Assembly: GCA_024277855.1 (NCBI GenBank)
Contig: JAJRUJ010000087.1
Span: 16,191 to 80,190 of the forward strand
Length of the DNA: 64,000 nt
Reading direction: 5' to 3'
Origin: Candidatus Zixiibacteriota bacterium
GTDB lineage: Bacteria > Zixibacteria > MSB-5A5 > WJJR01 > JAJRUJ01
In this document: in pieces, positions 43,401 through 51,291 of the stretch
Numbering within the stretch: the stretch's first letter is position 1
How the letters are laid out: every line of letters starts with the position of its first letter
Made by a program: the position numbers and the translations under genes
The notes under the pieces: model-generated
Database searches by the model: none
Seen by the model: only the letters and a program-made list of their open reading frames with translations
Told to the model about the DNA's origin: nothing

Positions 43401-44256
43401 TTCGCCGGGCAACGCGGACACTCTCTTGTCTCAATATGTGGTTCTCGCCCTGAACAATGTCGAGCCGCTGGGTGACGATGAGATCGCTTATGAATTCCAG
43501 GTATATAGCGATCCCGCGCTGAACAATCTGGTTGGCATTACCGATCGAGTTTGGGCGGGCGGCGGCGGTCGTACTTCCTGGCTGGCGAATTTCTTGCCGG
43601 AGAATGGCACCATGTATTGGTGGCGTGCACGCGCCGTGAGTGGACTTGATGTCGGTCCCTGGTCGGCAACATGGAGTTTCCTTTCCGCCTGGCTCGTCGT
43701 TGATGTCGAGGGGCAAATACCGTCGCTTATCGGCCCGCTCTCGGCTAAGGTGAACACGACACGCCCGCAACTCTCCTTCCGGAGCGACCCGGAGGTCCGG
43801 GGTGAGTCTTGTGAATTCGTCATTGCGGTTGATCCCGAATTTCAAAACCTTTCCGCCTATTCGGGAATCGTCGTGGTAGACGGCCCGGTTGTCCAGTGGA
43901 CCCCGCGGGAAAATTTGGTCTCGGGATCAACTTACTACTGGCGTGTTCACTACCTTGGCGGTGAATGGTCAGAAACCGCCATGTTTACGATTCAGCCCGA
44001 TGTCCACTTTGCGCCCAATCCCTTCCCGGTCTCCAGCGCCGAGACGGTTACCTTGCATAACGTTCCGGCCGGGGCGGAAATTCGACTCTATTCGGCATCC
44101 GGCAACCGCGTCGCTACCCTGGTCAACGATGAGCGTGACGATATTATCTGGGATGTAACCAACGATAGTGGCGAACCGCTGGCTCCCGGAGTTTATCATT
44201 TTACCGTCACTGCCGCCGACTTGGATCTTAGAGGGAAATTTGTCGTTGCTCCCTGA
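40435..44256 (+). CDS. Secreted putative glycosidase with seven Ig/FN3-like repeats and a FlgD-like sorting domain (5' end interrupted)
   Basis: From a GTG at 40435 the frame gives 1273 residues, but it very likely begins at 40276 and contains a TAA at 40354. The first 440 residues look like a TIM-barrel hypothetical glycoside hydrolase: TFIYTSGTDNYTTPG, ILYMHYYDN, DGYYIDNWLANE with acidic residues at a strand end, YLAANIANTWIDD and a closing beta sandwich YADALVMVRPITEW. Seven beta-sandwich modules of about 100 residues follow (about 450-1185), each with a YYWRxR or YSWRV strand and a GWS turn. The last 80 residues (HFAPNPFPVSSAETVTLHNV, GEPLAPGVYHFTV) are a FlgD Ig-like/type-IX-like C-terminal domain. 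It is probably cell-surface or secreted and may trim or modify the glycan of this cluster. Substrate unknown. Confidence 0.7.
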   Translation: MTTECGAWHDQLKSDNPNVMTFIYTSGTDNYTTPGATGGWYYGPREHAWLKQRCAELGYSTEILYMHYYDNTVVSGYSIPGTYSSTVTESDSVSRVPVYLGYYSGDGVGRMLVNYSHPITRQLQIEYAKQAWLNPDAGHDWPQTSSWDGYYIDNWLANELSPAMGQIGSVTAGGRLAEHPTRAYIGSDEAVAWYQEQMHQFARELRDTLHNAAAWAPDGRPKYLAANIANTWIDDFADPEICGIDYLLQEFQYSPIRTTAQVLPKAASRDSASYANGSYTLYSALQQLSPSNGEGSVTQAEALYGNLAYYYVTRSPNTYLFQMYSNPSNYWIDQGATSWDTLSWRGCMDYEIGPPLDRYSLFGTGTDPAGWTYTIYQREYADALVMVRPITEWNADITPETAVAVQLPVAYQQLNIDGSLGSLSTTFSLRNGGGLILIKPGGGQSYLIPPLPFDPANGEIIADQNPLLYVNNAQDSESRSLAYEFQLDGDGDFSGGDLINSISAQISSPSSSTTAWDPSLTLADGATYYWRCRVSTTSGEAAVSEWSTTFSFTINLTQTNNCPTAPTASAPAANAQLTDLTPFLEVTNSSDPDDDQLTYGFVICTDAGMTSIVGSVAGLPQGTGNTGWTVDPPLTAGQTYYWYSRSFDGACYSGWSSVRSFSLTGTNQPPPVPVAISPTNEETVVGDLILTVQNVTDAESDQVWYQFLIYDGATIIYQLDEVPEGSGSTTGLQPDIALTSDRTYSWRVQCHDPYSYSGWSDYNYFYYVENSCPPAPGIDSPANGTQTTDTTPVLRVTNSNYSTTNPLIYDFDVATDVSFSAIVASATGVTEGSSTTQWTVSPALSIGRIYYWRARAVDGDCAGGWSATTNFGIPGANTTPPVPVGISPLDEASVSDNGFSLVVDNVDDPQGDPIWFQFMIYRNGQAILARDNIPQSAGQTTTWQPNIILDHGVQYSWRVQCHDPYAYSGWTGHYYFSASNQLPDAPELYSPGNADTLLSQYVVLALNNVEPLGDDEIAYEFQVYSDPALNNLVGITDRVWAGGGGRTSWLANFLPENGTMYWWRARAVSGLDVGPWSATWSFLSAWLVVDVEGQIPSLIGPLSAKVNTTRPQLSFRSDPEVRGESCEFVIAVDPEFQNLSAYSGIVVVDGPVVQWTPRENLVSGSTYYWRVHYLGGEWSETAMFTIQPDVHFAPNPFPVSSAETVTLHNVPAGAEIRLYSASGNRVATLVNDERDDIIWDVTNDSGEPLAPGVYHFTVTAADLDLRGKFVVAP

Positions 44257-44287
44257 AGCCCGGATATCGAGAATTGAGAAATTAAAA

Positions 44288-44320
44288 CGGCCCTCCCCGA
44301 ACAGGAGGGCCGTCTTGTTT
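44288..44320. terminator. Bidirectional terminator between convergent glycosidase and deacetylase-like genes
   Basis: CGGCCCTCC (44288-44296) and GGAGGGCCG (44304-44312) form a perfect 9-bp stem with a 7-nt loop. TCTTGTTT follows on the plus strand and TTTTAATTT on the minus strand, so both converging transcripts could end here. Confidence 0.85.
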
Positions 44321-44334
44321 ATGATTAACTCGGA

Positions 44335-45546
44335 CTATTCAGTCATTGTTGAATCGGCCGACGGTTCGATCGAAAGCGGAAGGGTAGCTCGATACGGCGC
44401 GATCAGATAGTCGCGGTAGTCGGCCGGGTTGCCGGTTTCCCCGGCCTCGGCCGCTTTGGCAATGTTATACATCTCTCGCGCGGTGAGATAATGCAGCACC
44501 CACGATTTTCCATCGTTATAGCGGGTTTCAAGATAGGTAAATGTCTCATCGAGTTCGGGGCCCCATACCGAAAGCGAATCGGCGCGGATTGCACCGTGGC
44601 AGTACAATTTCACAAAAACCCACTCCGGTTGCCCCGGAATATGGTTGTTTGTTTCGACCCAAACATCGGCTCGCCGGGGGGTGGCCAGAGTCTCGTGTGA
44701 GATCATCCCGACCTCGATACTCGGATAGAAAATATGGCTCCAGTCGGACCAGTCTATCGTCAGGATCCCGTGCATGATCAGTAGATCACCTGAGGGCGGT
44801 GTTCCGACCGCCATCACGGTACCCCGCGCATATGATTTGGGCTTGGTCGGATCATCCAGGGCATAATAAAACCGGTTAATCATCGCCGGCTGGGCGGTTG
44901 TCTCGATTGCCGGAAATGTAAAATCGGCATAGCAGCCATACTCACGTAACAGGGTGATTTCGTTGTTCACGCCGCACATGTCACTGCCCTGGTACGTCCG
45001 CGAATTATCCAGCGCCCAGTTGCCGTGGACAAAACCAAATGTCGTTTCCGGCGGAGTCGATGTCGTCGTCATCCAGCCGTGGCGGGTGAAATTGTCGATG
45101 GCCTGCTGCAATTTTCCGCCCAGCGTAGCCGGGGTGTCATGAAAATGGTGGAGTTGCAGTTCAATCTCGCCGTATCCCTCCCGGCAGATCGCGGTCAACT
45201 CATCAATCTCTTCGTCGTCAAATTGTTCCGCGGGATAGAAAAATGTGTGCTGCGGATGTCGACCGTCGGCATCGTAATGGTTTTTCCGGCTCTTCCGGAA
45301 TTGCGTGATCCAGTGTTTCACATAGTCCACATTGCCGGAGGGTTCAAAATGGTCGCCGAACATGACCAGCAAGTGCCGTGGTGAATCTGAAGCGGTCTCC
45401 TCATCGGTCCCGGCAAATGCCTGTGATAGATAATCGCCGAACCAGATCTGCATTTTCTTGACTTTGATTGCCCGGTATCCCACGAGTGAGATTCCGACCA
45501 AAGCAATCAAGCCAAACAACATTATTATGGTTTTTCGCAGACGCAT
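44335..45546 (-). CDS. Membrane-anchored polysaccharide-deacetylase-like protein
   Basis: This 403-residue protein has an N-terminal anchor (residues about 6-24) and an exported domain. The order of motifs suggests a divergent CE4/NodB-type barrel: LLVMFGDHFEPSGN (Asp-His near the first strand), HTFFYPAEQF, ELQLHHFHDTP and FGFVHGNWALDN, then LIMHGILTIDW and VKLYCHGA. The canonical TFDDG and HxxxH motifs are not present as such, so metal binding, if any, uses the His-rich HHFHD set. It lies directly downstream of a gene carrying a canonical NodB domain, which supports a role in modifying the same glycan. Function as a deacetylase is inferred and not certain. Confidence 0.7.
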   Translation of the reverse strand: MRLRKTIIMLFGLIALVGISLVGYRAIKVKKMQIWFGDYLSQAFAGTDEETASDSPRHLLVMFGDHFEPSGNVDYVKHWITQFRKSRKNHYDADGRHPQHTFFYPAEQFDDEEIDELTAICREGYGEIELQLHHFHDTPATLGGKLQQAIDNFTRHGWMTTTSTPPETTFGFVHGNWALDNSRTYQGSDMCGVNNEITLLREYGCYADFTFPAIETTAQPAMINRFYYALDDPTKPKSYARGTVMAVGTPPSGDLLIMHGILTIDWSDWSHIFYPSIEVGMISHETLATPRRADVWVETNNHIPGQPEWVFVKLYCHGAIRADSLSVWGPELDETFTYLETRYNDGKSWVLHYLTAREMYNIAKAAEAGETGNPADYRDYLIAPYRATLPLSIEPSADSTMTE

Positions 45547-45572
45547 ATGTCAACCAGACTTTCCTTTATCCT

Positions 45573-47816
45573 TCACAACTGATATCTCGGTTCACGATAC
45601 GGAGTTGTCAACACATGACGATAGTATTCGTCATAGCGTTCAATCATTCCGGGCATTGTAAAATCGCGTTGTACCCGTGTCCGTCCCGCCTCACCCATGG
45701 TATGGGCCAATTCCGGATTATTCAACAGCAGAAGCAGTTTTTCAGCAATATCTTTGGGGTCTTTGGGCCGCACCAGGTAGCCGGTAACTCCTTCCTCGAC
45801 CGCTTCCCAGTTCGAGCCGACGTTGGTCGCTATTACCGGCAACCCGGCTGCCATATACTCCAGGATTGAATTGGAAAAACCCTCGGACAACGAGGTCAAA
45901 GCGGCCACATCAAATAGGCGGAGGTAGCTGATCACCTTTGGGGTTCGTCCGACAAACCGTACCCGGTCGGCGATAGCACATTCCTCAGTCAGCTTTCGCA
46001 GGTCATCGATCAACTCGCCGAATCCGAGTATTACAAAACCGGCGTCGGGGCGCTCCCGGGCGACCAGGCCGGCGGCCCTGATGAAGTACTCAACCCCCTT
46101 GACCGGCCGCAAATTGGCAACCAGACCAACCAGTGGCTCTTCCGGAGCAAAACCAAGGTCGGCCTTGGTCAATTCCGCCGTTTCGGCCGTGCTGTCAAAG
46201 GCCGTCGTATCCACACCATTGTAAATCACGTTGATTTGCCGTGGACCGGCGCCCTCCAACTTTTGTGTCTGTTGTTTTACCGAGAACGAATTGGCCATAA
46301 TCCGATGCGTGAGACGATTGATGATACTCATCGTCCACTTTTGCAAAACAGTCAGGGCGTGACCAAAATTGCGCCGGCTGGTAATAATCCGCGGGACTCG
46401 AGCCAGAAACGCGGCCGTGACACCGACCACGTGAGCCGCCGGGAAAAATGTCTGGACGATGTCGATTTTCTCCCGGCGGAGGAAATGTGAAAAACGCAAA
46501 ATGTTCAAGTAGGCCGTCGGCCGGCGAAATGAGGGTACCTGGAGTTCATAGATTCGGCAGGGGAGATTCAGTGAACGCAGCCAGTCCGACACGACAAAGC
46601 AGGCGAGGTACAACTCGAACTGCTCCGAGGGCAATTGCCGCAGGAGGTTGACAACCTGCATCTCGGTGCCTGCCTCACCCTGCATCTCATCGATCAAAAA
46701 CAATAGTTTAATCTTCCCGGACCGGCCGGCCGGTGCCGGCCCCAGCGGATGCTGTCGGCGGCGTTTGAGCGACAACATCATCGGCGTCGTTTCGATAGCA
46801 AATAGTGAACGCGAAAACCGGCCGTCACCGTGGGAGAGCATTTCCGCATTCATGTCGATTCGGCGCAAGGTGTACGGATCGGCCTGAGGATCCACTGTTC
46901 CGTAGGTGATCGTAAAGCCGGTGTGATACCCGGCTTGACAAACCCGCTCGGCCACACGTTGATCGTAATCCCCATTGGGATAGGAAAAGGCCGTCGTTTC
47001 ATGCCCGGTCAGTTCAGCCACTTGCCGGCGGGAAGTTTCAATTTCCAGGGTAAGCTCGTCATCGGGTATTCCCGGTAAAATGCGGTGATTTACCGCATGG
47101 GATCCGAAATAAATGCCGTTCCGGGACATCTCTGTTACTTCCTCGGCGTTGAGAAATGACCGCCCGGTTGGCCGCGTTTGCGAATTGTTATACACGTAAT
47201 CCAGGACGGCATGGAGCGCTCGGTCGGCAAACTCGTTGTCGAGACCTTTGAGCCGGTCGACCGCCTCGCGCGTATAATACCAGACTCGGTCGTCCTTATC
47301 TTCCAGAAGATCGAAAACGATATCCGACAGGATATGGGCTTCAAAGAAGAACGCGTCATTTCTGCGCCGTTCCCGCAACAGGCGAAACGCGGCGTAAAGT
47401 TCGTCCTGCCAGAAACGTCGGGGGGTACCGATATATGATGTCGGCAAAAATATCAGCGCGGGTAACCCATGTTTCTTCAATACCGGCCAGGCCAGGGTAT
47501 AGTTGTCCCGCCAACCGTCATCGAAAGTAATCATGCACGAACGCGGAGGGAAGGGCTTTCGGGCAAGGATATGTTTTTCGAATTGTTCGTAGGACAACGG
47601 GTGGTAATCATGGGCGATTAATTCCACAAAAGAATCGAATAGTTCCAGGGGGATCGATTGAGTCGCCGAGGCAAAAACACTTTCATCGGCGGGATCACTG
47701 ATCCGATGGAACGCAAACGCCGCGCAACCGTTTTTCCACCGGTTGAGCAGCGGTTTACTCCCGGTCAGCCGCAGTATTCCGGCCAGTCCGGTCTTGATCA
47801 GTCTTCCCGTCCGCAT
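45573..47816 (-). CDS. Fusion of NodB polysaccharide deacetylase and GT4 glycosyltransferase
   Basis: This 747-residue protein has two complete enzymes. Residues about 30-345 form a CE4/NodB domain with AFHRIS, MITFDDGWRDNY (catalytic and metal Asp near 97), GSHAVNHRIL (metal-binding HxxxH) and SYPNGDYDQRV. Residues about 370-740 form a GT4 domain with KIKLLFLIDEMQGEAGTE, SRRNFGHALT, NVIYNGVDTTAF, GLVANLRPVKGVEYFIRA and SLSEGFSNSILEYMAAGLPV, holding the EX7E motif. There is no signal peptide or membrane segment, so the deacetylase would work in the cytoplasm, on a lipid-linked or nucleotide-linked intermediate. It is followed closely by the anchored deacetylase-like gene. Confidence 0.92.
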   Translation of the reverse strand: MRTGRLIKTGLAGILRLTGSKPLLNRWKNGCAAFAFHRISDPADESVFASATQSIPLELFDSFVELIAHDYHPLSYEQFEKHILARKPFPPRSCMITFDDGWRDNYTLAWPVLKKHGLPALIFLPTSYIGTPRRFWQDELYAAFRLLRERRRNDAFFFEAHILSDIVFDLLEDKDDRVWYYTREAVDRLKGLDNEFADRALHAVLDYVYNNSQTRPTGRSFLNAEEVTEMSRNGIYFGSHAVNHRILPGIPDDELTLEIETSRRQVAELTGHETTAFSYPNGDYDQRVAERVCQAGYHTGFTITYGTVDPQADPYTLRRIDMNAEMLSHGDGRFSRSLFAIETTPMMLSLKRRRQHPLGPAPAGRSGKIKLLFLIDEMQGEAGTEMQVVNLLRQLPSEQFELYLACFVVSDWLRSLNLPCRIYELQVPSFRRPTAYLNILRFSHFLRREKIDIVQTFFPAAHVVGVTAAFLARVPRIITSRRNFGHALTVLQKWTMSIINRLTHRIMANSFSVKQQTQKLEGAGPRQINVIYNGVDTTAFDSTAETAELTKADLGFAPEEPLVGLVANLRPVKGVEYFIRAAGLVARERPDAGFVILGFGELIDDLRKLTEECAIADRVRFVGRTPKVISYLRLFDVAALTSLSEGFSNSILEYMAAGLPVIATNVGSNWEAVEEGVTGYLVRPKDPKDIAEKLLLLLNNPELAHTMGEAGRTRVQRDFTMPGMIERYDEYYRHVLTTPYREPRYQL

Positions 47817-47834
47817 AACTAATTTACCTGCCGG

Positions 47835-49019
47835 TTATTGCCCTCGCAGCAGGCGGTCATAAATATCCGCGTAGCTCCGTGCCTGCGTCTCGAACGAAAA
47901 TTCACGTTTGACTTTTTCCTGCGCGGCCCTGGCCATCTCGTCTGTCCGTTCCGGCTGGGCCAGCGCATTGCGGATCGCCACGGCAAGGATCGCCGGGTCC
48001 CCCGGCGCGACCAGGCGGCCGGTCCGGCCGTCCTCGATTAATTCGGCAACCCCGCCCACATCGGTGGCCACGACCGGCAGACCGGCGGCCATCGCCTCCA
48101 GGACAATATTCGGCATCCCTTCACTCCGGGATGGGTTCGCCAGCAAATCAAAGGCGGACAACTCATCTCGCAAGTCGGTCACATGGCCGGCCAGAATGAC
48201 AATCCCTGCCTGGTTGCCGTTTTCGATCCGGGTTTGCAATTGTCCGGCCAGCGGGCCGGAGCCAAAAATGATAAACTTTGCCGGCAAACCCTGTTCCCGC
48301 AGAATTTCTGCCGCTGCCAGGAAAATATCCGGTCCCTTCTCCGGGCTAAGCCGGCCGGCGCTCACCACAATAGGGACTGTTGGCGGCCAGCCATATTTCC
48401 CCCGCCAATTGACTGATGGCCTTTTCCGCGGGTCTGCTGCATTGACTGCATTTGGAATCACAGTCAGTTTGGCGGTGGGAATGCCAGCTGCGGTAAGTTC
48501 AGTTTTTTTATTTTCTGACACACAGACAATCATCTCCGACCGCCGGAGGGTAAACTTGTCCAGCGCATGATATAACCGGACTTTCAAATTTTCAGTGGTC
48601 CACCCCCGGGTGACCACCAGGTGAGCGATCCCATACCGTCGTGCCGCTTTCCGGCCCAGCAAGTTCGAGCGATATCCGTGCGTAACCAGCAGGTCGACAC
48701 TTTCGCGCCGGAGTAATTCGGTAATCAGCCCGACCGCCCGTGGATCATAGGCGTGCCGTACCGGGACCGTCTCGGCCGGGAGCCCTGCCGCCGCCGCACG
48801 CCTGACCAGTTCGGCATCTTTTCCGCCTTCGGAAAATGCGGCGATGGTTGTCCGAAATCGCTTATTGTCCATCGCCAGGGCCTGGCCGAGGATTTGCCGA
48901 TCCGGCCCCCCGTAAAAATTGGTTGCGATCAACTGCATGACGTGCGCCGGCCGTGGTATTCGGCCGCCCGCATTCCGGTCATGCTTCTGCGTCACCATAC
49001 TTGTTTTCTCGCCGGTCAT
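47835..49019 (-). CDS. Glycosyltransferase family 4
   Basis: This 394-residue GT-B enzyme has QLIATNFYGGPDRQILGQALAM at the N-terminus (acceptor loop), THGYRSNLLGRKAARRYGI, VIPNAVNAADP, VSAGRLSPEKGPDIFL and the donor site NPSRSEGMPNIVLEAMAAGLPV, followed by DVGGVAELIEDGRTG. GAGGA lies 4-5 nt before the ATG. It is 18 nt upstream of the NodB-GT4 gene, so the two are probably co-transcribed. A 122-nt gap separates it from the methyltransferase gene, where no strong promoter is visible. Cytoplasmic; substrate unknown. Confidence 0.93.
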   Translation of the reverse strand: MTGEKTSMVTQKHDRNAGGRIPRPAHVMQLIATNFYGGPDRQILGQALAMDNKRFRTTIAAFSEGGKDAELVRRAAAAGLPAETVPVRHAYDPRAVGLITELLRRESVDLLVTHGYRSNLLGRKAARRYGIAHLVVTRGWTTENLKVRLYHALDKFTLRRSEMIVCVSENKKTELTAAGIPTAKLTVIPNAVNAADPRKRPSVNWRGKYGWPPTVPIVVSAGRLSPEKGPDIFLAAAEILREQGLPAKFIIFGSGPLAGQLQTRIENGNQAGIVILAGHVTDLRDELSAFDLLANPSRSEGMPNIVLEAMAAGLPVVATDVGGVAELIEDGRTGRLVAPGDPAILAVAIRNALAQPERTDEMARAAQEKVKREFSFETQARSYADIYDRLLRGQ

Positions 49020-49141
49020 TATACAATCCTCAGCGGGCCAAACCGACCCACACCAAACCTACCAACCCGGGCTGAATGGGGCAACAAAGTATTACGTTAT
49101 AGGGGATCGGTTATATCGGTGATTTATAGAGGGAAATCTCC

Positions 49142-49933
49142 TTATTCTTCACCTGCTTGTTTTTGCCAGATGCCCGCGTAGAGATTACAAAAAAACTCAC
49201 GGACAAAGGGCAAAGTCGTCAATATAGTCGCGCTCCTGACCGGCCAGAGGGTTTCCTCGAGTGGGGCAAAACCCGCCGCCCGGGCCAGACGGCGGAAACG
49301 GGCGACCGTGATTTTCGAGAGTGGACTGTATCCCTCCGTCCAATTTTTCACCCCATCCGACCGATACCGTGCCCGCACGGCGAAAATCATTTTGTCGGAG
49401 AACGCCAGGTGAAACCAGGGGGGAGGGCGCAAAAACATCATGTGACCGCCGCGCGGCGAAAACCACGGCGGGCCGAATGTAACAATAAAGGTGCCCCGGG
49501 GTTTAAGTACGCGATAGGCGTCGGTCAGTGCCTCCCCCGGCTGTAAAAAGTGTTCGAAACCGTCCTGAGTAATAACCGCATCGAAAACCCCTCCGCCAAA
49601 AGGCAGACAGCGCGAGTCGGCCCGCACAAAATCCAGACCCGTACAATCCTCAACACAATTATCGACAAATTCGCCGAATTTATCCCAGTAATCGGTGGCC
49701 ACAATGCGGCCGGCGCCCGCATCCCGCAACGCTTCGGCCAGAATCCCGTTTCCCGCGCCGATCTCCAGCACCCGGCCGTCAAGCAGAGGCAGGATTCGAC
49801 GACGGAAACGGCAGGTATACTCGGCTAATTGATCTCTTTTTGTCGGTGCGGTCCAGTGATTCGTATTGGGCGGCAACGGATGGCATAATCGCCTGAAAAT
49901 GTATGAGCCGACTTTACTCATCGTTTGTCTCAA
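49142..49933 (-). CDS. Class I SAM-dependent methyltransferase
   Basis: This 263-residue protein has SAM motif I in GRVLEIGAGNGILAEALRDAG, the acidic end of strand 2 in IVATDYWDKFG, motif II in FDAVITQDGFEHF and the post-motif LKPRGTFIVTFGPP. These are features of small-molecule methyltransferases. The start overlaps the stop of the upstream CapK-like gene (ATGA), implying coupled translation. It likely methylates a sugar or acyl group of the surface glycan. Nothing identifies the acceptor. Confidence 0.9.
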   Translation of the reverse strand: MRQTMSKVGSYIFRRLCHPLPPNTNHWTAPTKRDQLAEYTCRFRRRILPLLDGRVLEIGAGNGILAEALRDAGAGRIVATDYWDKFGEFVDNCVEDCTGLDFVRADSRCLPFGGGVFDAVITQDGFEHFLQPGEALTDAYRVLKPRGTFIVTFGPPWFSPRGGHMMFLRPPPWFHLAFSDKMIFAVRARYRSDGVKNWTEGYSPLSKITVARFRRLARAAGFAPLEETLWPVRSATILTTLPFVREFFCNLYAGIWQKQAGEE

Positions 49934-51291
49934 TCTCCCGGTCGCTGGACGTTCGAAATCACATATCGATATTTCCCGGCCATAGTCAGCGTAATTTGTT
50001 CCACCGCTTCGGCGCGGTACTCAAAACATTCTCCCATCTCCTGCTTGAACGAGGCGATTAACCGGGCAATCTGCTCACCGTGATCTTCCGGCCTTCCCTC
50101 ATAGCGGACGACAATTTTCTCCAGCGTTTCCTGGACAATCTGGACCCTGGTCTTCAGCGAGGTGTTCCCCACCAAAACCACCGGTACCTGACCGGAAATA
50201 CCGGTCCCGTCCGGCCGCCAGATAATATCCGCCTCCCGGCCGCCGATATGATCGAGGCGAGGCAGGTTCAAGCCACAGGAACACGGGCGGTCATTGAGCA
50301 TCCCGATATCGCCTGTGCGGTATCGAATCAATGGCATCGCCCGGTTGACCAGATCGGTAACCAGAATCGGCCCTGCACCCATTTCCCGGCCCTCCACGGG
50401 CACGATTTCGTGGTGGACACTATCCGGCAGTGTATGGAGTCCACAATGCGCAGAACACTCAAATGCCGCCAGGCCGAACTCTCGGGTGCCATACCGTTCA
50501 AACACCTCGTCGGCCAGGACCTCTCTGATCGTTGCCTTCTGGAAAGCATATGCCGGCTCGGCGGTCAGCGAGACTGAACGGACGCGGATCGGGCTAACCC
50601 GGCCGGCGGCAATCCGTTCGGCCAAGTCGCTGGCCAGACTGGGATAGGCCGATAACAGCGGGGGACGGTAGCGCCGAACCAAGGCGGCAAATTCCTCATA
50701 TGCCGCATCGGTCAACCGCCCAATATCCAGGAAAAATGCACGATATCCCCAATGCTGAGTAAGCTTTGCTCGCCAACCCACCGGATGACGGACTTCCTGG
50801 GCCGCCCCCCAGAGCCACCCCATCCATTGACCGTCGCTCCAGCCGTGATAACGAAAGATCAACAATTCCAGTCCCCGCCGAAACGCCTGGCACGACCGAT
50901 CACGGAAAAACCGGGTGGGAATACCCGTCGTACCGCCAGACCGGCTGGTGATGATCTCACTTTCCGGAACATCATCACAAAGCATCTCGGTCGCATGATC
51001 CCGGAGGTCGATCTTGGTCAATTCCGGCAATTGCGCCAGATCGGCAAAATCTTTCAAATCGCCCGGTTTAAAACCGATTTTGTCGAATCGTTCATGGTAA
51101 CAAACACTGTGATTGTATGCTCGCTCAACGACCGCGCGCAGGCGGTTCAATTGCGCCGCCCGAATTTCGTCGAGACTGCGATGCAGCCCGGCGGCGACTC
51201 GGCGAGCGTGACGATACCGCAACTGTTCACCATCTCTCAGGGCGAGCAGATATCGGCCGAATGCCGCTAATTTGTCAGTCAACCCCGGCAT
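49930..51291 (-). CDS. CapK/PaaK-family adenylate-forming enzyme (first paralogue)
   Basis: This 453-residue protein belongs to the phenylacetate-CoA ligase-like CapK family. The P-loop is SRSGGTTGIPTRF (near residue 117), the next motif is YGTREFGLAAFEC, and the adenylate-binding RYRTGDIGML is intact. A C-terminal ferredoxin-like subdomain ends with EAVEQITLTMAGKYRYVISN. Family members adenylate carboxylates; in capsule clusters the true substrate is rarely known. Its 5' end overlaps the second paralogue by 17 nt. Expected to activate an acyl or amino-acid group for glycan decoration, possibly with the adjacent methyltransferase (inference). Confidence 0.9.
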   Translation of the reverse strand: MPGLTDKLAAFGRYLLALRDGEQLRYRHARRVAAGLHRSLDEIRAAQLNRLRAVVERAYNHSVCYHERFDKIGFKPGDLKDFADLAQLPELTKIDLRDHATEMLCDDVPESEIITSRSGGTTGIPTRFFRDRSCQAFRRGLELLIFRYHGWSDGQWMGWLWGAAQEVRHPVGWRAKLTQHWGYRAFFLDIGRLTDAAYEEFAALVRRYRPPLLSAYPSLASDLAERIAAGRVSPIRVRSVSLTAEPAYAFQKATIREVLADEVFERYGTREFGLAAFECSAHCGLHTLPDSVHHEIVPVEGREMGAGPILVTDLVNRAMPLIRYRTGDIGMLNDRPCSCGLNLPRLDHIGGREADIIWRPDGTGISGQVPVVLVGNTSLKTRVQIVQETLEKIVVRYEGRPEDHGEQIARLIASFKQEMGECFEYRAEAVEQITLTMAGKYRYVISNVQRPGD

